From NCBI GenBank assembly GCA_023420745.1, contig JAEZVQ010000202.1, positions 1 through 8,014 of the forward strand: a stretch of DNA of 8,014 nucleotides, in the 5' to 3' direction. The DNA comes from Actinomycetes bacterium. GTDB taxonomy: Bacteria; Actinomycetota; Actinomycetes; Actinomycetales; Actinomycetaceae. Made by a program: the position numbers and the translations under genes. The notes under the pieces are model-generated. The model was not told the DNA's origin. It searched no databases and saw nothing but the letters and a program-made list of their open reading frames with translations. Of this stretch, positions 6,625-8,014 are shown piece by piece. Every line of letters begins with the position of its first letter. The first letter of the stretch is position 1.

Positions 6625-8014
6625 TTAGTGAGCTGCGTCTTTCCAACTGGTACCGATTCCCACCGCAACGTCGAGCTCAACGCCGAGATCTACCGCATGT
6701 GTCATCCGGTCGACAACGAGTTCGCGCACGGTCTCAACTTCGTCGGCGACAACTTCGAGGATGAGTTCGTCATGAACCTGAAGGAGGATGCGTGAACGCA
6801 GCGCCGCATCCCTCAATGCTCGATCGACGTCAATCATCGCAAGTTTCATAATGTCGGCCGCCGAGCCTTGGATCGGCGCGTTGAGTGCCGCACGTTCAGC
6901 CTCTGCCCGAATTCGACCGTTCGTCGATATCAGTTCGGGAAGGTAACGTCGCCGTCCCATAATCGTTTCGGTGTAGCCGCGCTGACGTGCCTCGTCGACG
7001 AGGGAGCGCAGAAATCGCTGCACACCGCCGAAGCGCTCAAAATAGCGGTTTCTCAGTTCACGTGCCTCAGCGACGGAAATGTCGAGCTGTTTGGATAGCC
7101 CGAACTCTGATAACCCGTAGGCCAGCCCGTAGGAGGTAGCTTTGATGCGCGAACGCAGTGACGCGTCGACGTCCTCGACAGGAATCTGGAACACCATTGC
7201 AGCGATCGTGCGGTGGAGATCTTCACCGGAAGAAAATGCCGCAATCAGGTCGGGATCACCCGACAATGCCGCCATCACGCGCATCTCAATCTGCGAGTAG
7301 TCGGCACTCATCAGCAGGTCGTATTTCTCACCGGGCACAAATCCGCCACGAATCTCCAGCCCGGCGTCACTGCGCGCGGGAATATTTTGGAGGTTGGGGG
7401 CAACCGAGGACAATCGACCGGTGCCTGCTTTGGTTTGAAGAAACGTCGTGTGGATGCGACGATCCGGCTGCGTTGCCTGAAGCAACCCGTCAACGATTTG
7501 CATCAACTTAATCTGTTCACGGTGCTCGAGCAGGTACCCGAGAAAAGGATGACCGGTTTTTTCATACAGCGTGGTCAGTGCCTCGGCGTTCGTCGTGTAA
7601 CCGCGTTTGGTCTTCTTCGTCTTCGGCATGTCAAGCTCGCCGAAAAGCACTTCTTGGAGCTGCTTCGGGCTTGACAGGTTGATTTGGCGCCCGATCACGT
7701 CGAAGGCCTGCTGCTGGACGCGCTCAGTTCGCTCAGCGAACTCGTGGCGCAGCCTCGTTAACGCCTCGACGTCGACGCCAATCCCCGCACGCTCCATCTG
7801 CCCGAGGATCGTTTGTACGGGAAGTTCAACGTCGCGCAGCAGCGCTTCAGCGCCATTGCCACTCACTCGCTCGCTCAAAATGTCGGCAAGCATCCGCACA
7901 GCAACTGCTTGTGCAACCATCGGCGTGGGGTCGAATGCGACAAACAAATCGTCGGCAACGGTGTCGGTGTTAGGCATGTGGAGGTGGCGCTCAATGCTGT
8001 CGGCGAGCGCATAG
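6625..8014 (-). CDS. polA: DNA polymerase I, C-terminal part (PolA), cut by window edge
   Basis: Pol I fills gaps left by nucleotide excision repair and Okazaki-fragment processing. The frame stays open to the right edge, giving about 462 residues, so the 5'-nuclease and exonuclease-like domains lie outside the window. Numbering from the in-frame ATG at 7977, which is internal and not the gene start, one sees the thumb segment KTKRGYTTN (122-130), TGRLSSVAPNLQNIP (186-200), motif A DYSQIE with catalytic D226, the O-helix R277-K279-Y283-Y287, APIQGSAADIMK (367-378) and motif C VHDEL (401-405) with catalytic D403. All polymerase residues I can check are present. Y283 occupies the position of E. 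coli F762, as in mycobacterial PolA. The gene ends in TAA 235 bp before the rpsA start; I see no strong hairpin after it, so read-through into rpsA is possible. Confidence 0.97.
   Translation of the reverse strand, partial: YALADSIERHLHMPNTDTVADDLFVAFDPTPMVAQAVAVRMLADILSERVSGNGAEALLRDVELPVQTILGQMERAGIGVDVEALTRLRHEFAERTERVQQQAFDVIGRQINLSSPKQLQEVLFGELDMPKTKKTKRGYTTNAEALTTLYEKTGHPFLGYLLEHREQIKLMQIVDGLLQATQPDRRIHTTFLQTKAGTGRLSSVAPNLQNIPARSDAGLEIRGGFVPGEKYDLLMSADYSQIEMRVMAALSGDPDLIAAFSSGEDLHRTIAAMVFQIPVEDVDASLRSRIKATSYGLAYGLSEFGLSKQLDISVAEARELRNRYFERFGGVQRFLRSLVDEARQRGYTETIMGRRRYLPELISTNGRIRAEAERAALNAPIQGSAADIMKLAMIDVDRALRDAALRSRILLQVHDELILEVVADEVETVRELVVDRMTHAVDLGVELDVAVGIGTSWKDAAH

Noticed and set aside
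1..8014. CRISPR arrays, insertion sequences, tRNA/rRNA genes, defence or biosynthetic clusters
   Set aside because: No spaced identical repeats, transposase-like ORFs, cloverleaf patterns or unfamiliar multi-gene clusters were seen.

Overview
The window looks like a chromosomal housekeeping segment from a GC-rich actinobacterium. The reasons are the gene order polA-rpsA-coaE-uvrB (the core block known from Mycobacterium tuberculosis Rv1629-Rv1633 and other Actinobacteria), an S1 protein with four S1 domains and an acidic tail, and a PolA O-helix reading SYGLAYG as in mycobacterial PolA. The moderate GC and the protein flavour would fit something like the Actinomycetaceae, but that placement is inference. 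No mobile element, CRISPR array, tRNA or rRNA was seen.

Layout, reading the minus strand from the right edge. polA (3' part only, cut by the right edge, ends at 6625) encodes the polymerase half of DNA polymerase I. A 235-bp gap follows, holding three tandem DnaA-box-like sequences close to the start of rpsA (4938-6389, ribosomal protein S1). rpsA ends in two tandem hairpins, one with a perfect 15-bp stem. A 160-bp structured leader precedes coaE (4097-4696, dephospho-CoA kinase). A plus-strand GH13 alpha-glucosidase gene (2358-4055), predicted to be an oligo-1,6-glucosidase, is convergent with coaE and divergent from uvrB. uvrB (146-2236) encodes excinuclease subunit B. The left 145 bp holds a possible uvrB terminator and no gene I can support.

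How the genes relate: UvrB (damage verification in nucleotide excision repair) and Pol I (gap resynthesis) act in the same repair pathway, S1 serves translation initiation, and CoaE makes the last step of coenzyme A. The sugar hydrolase has no obvious link to these. It looks like an accessory gene placed in the coaE-uvrB interval, with no transporter or regulator gene beside it in the window.

The most interesting non-coding signals are the DnaA-box cluster upstream of rpsA, a 9-bp-arm dyad in the divergent uvrB/GH13 promoter region, and the hairpin-rich leader of coaE, where an alternative start with a strong ribosome binding site makes the true N-terminus uncertain. I found no convincing new multi-gene system here.
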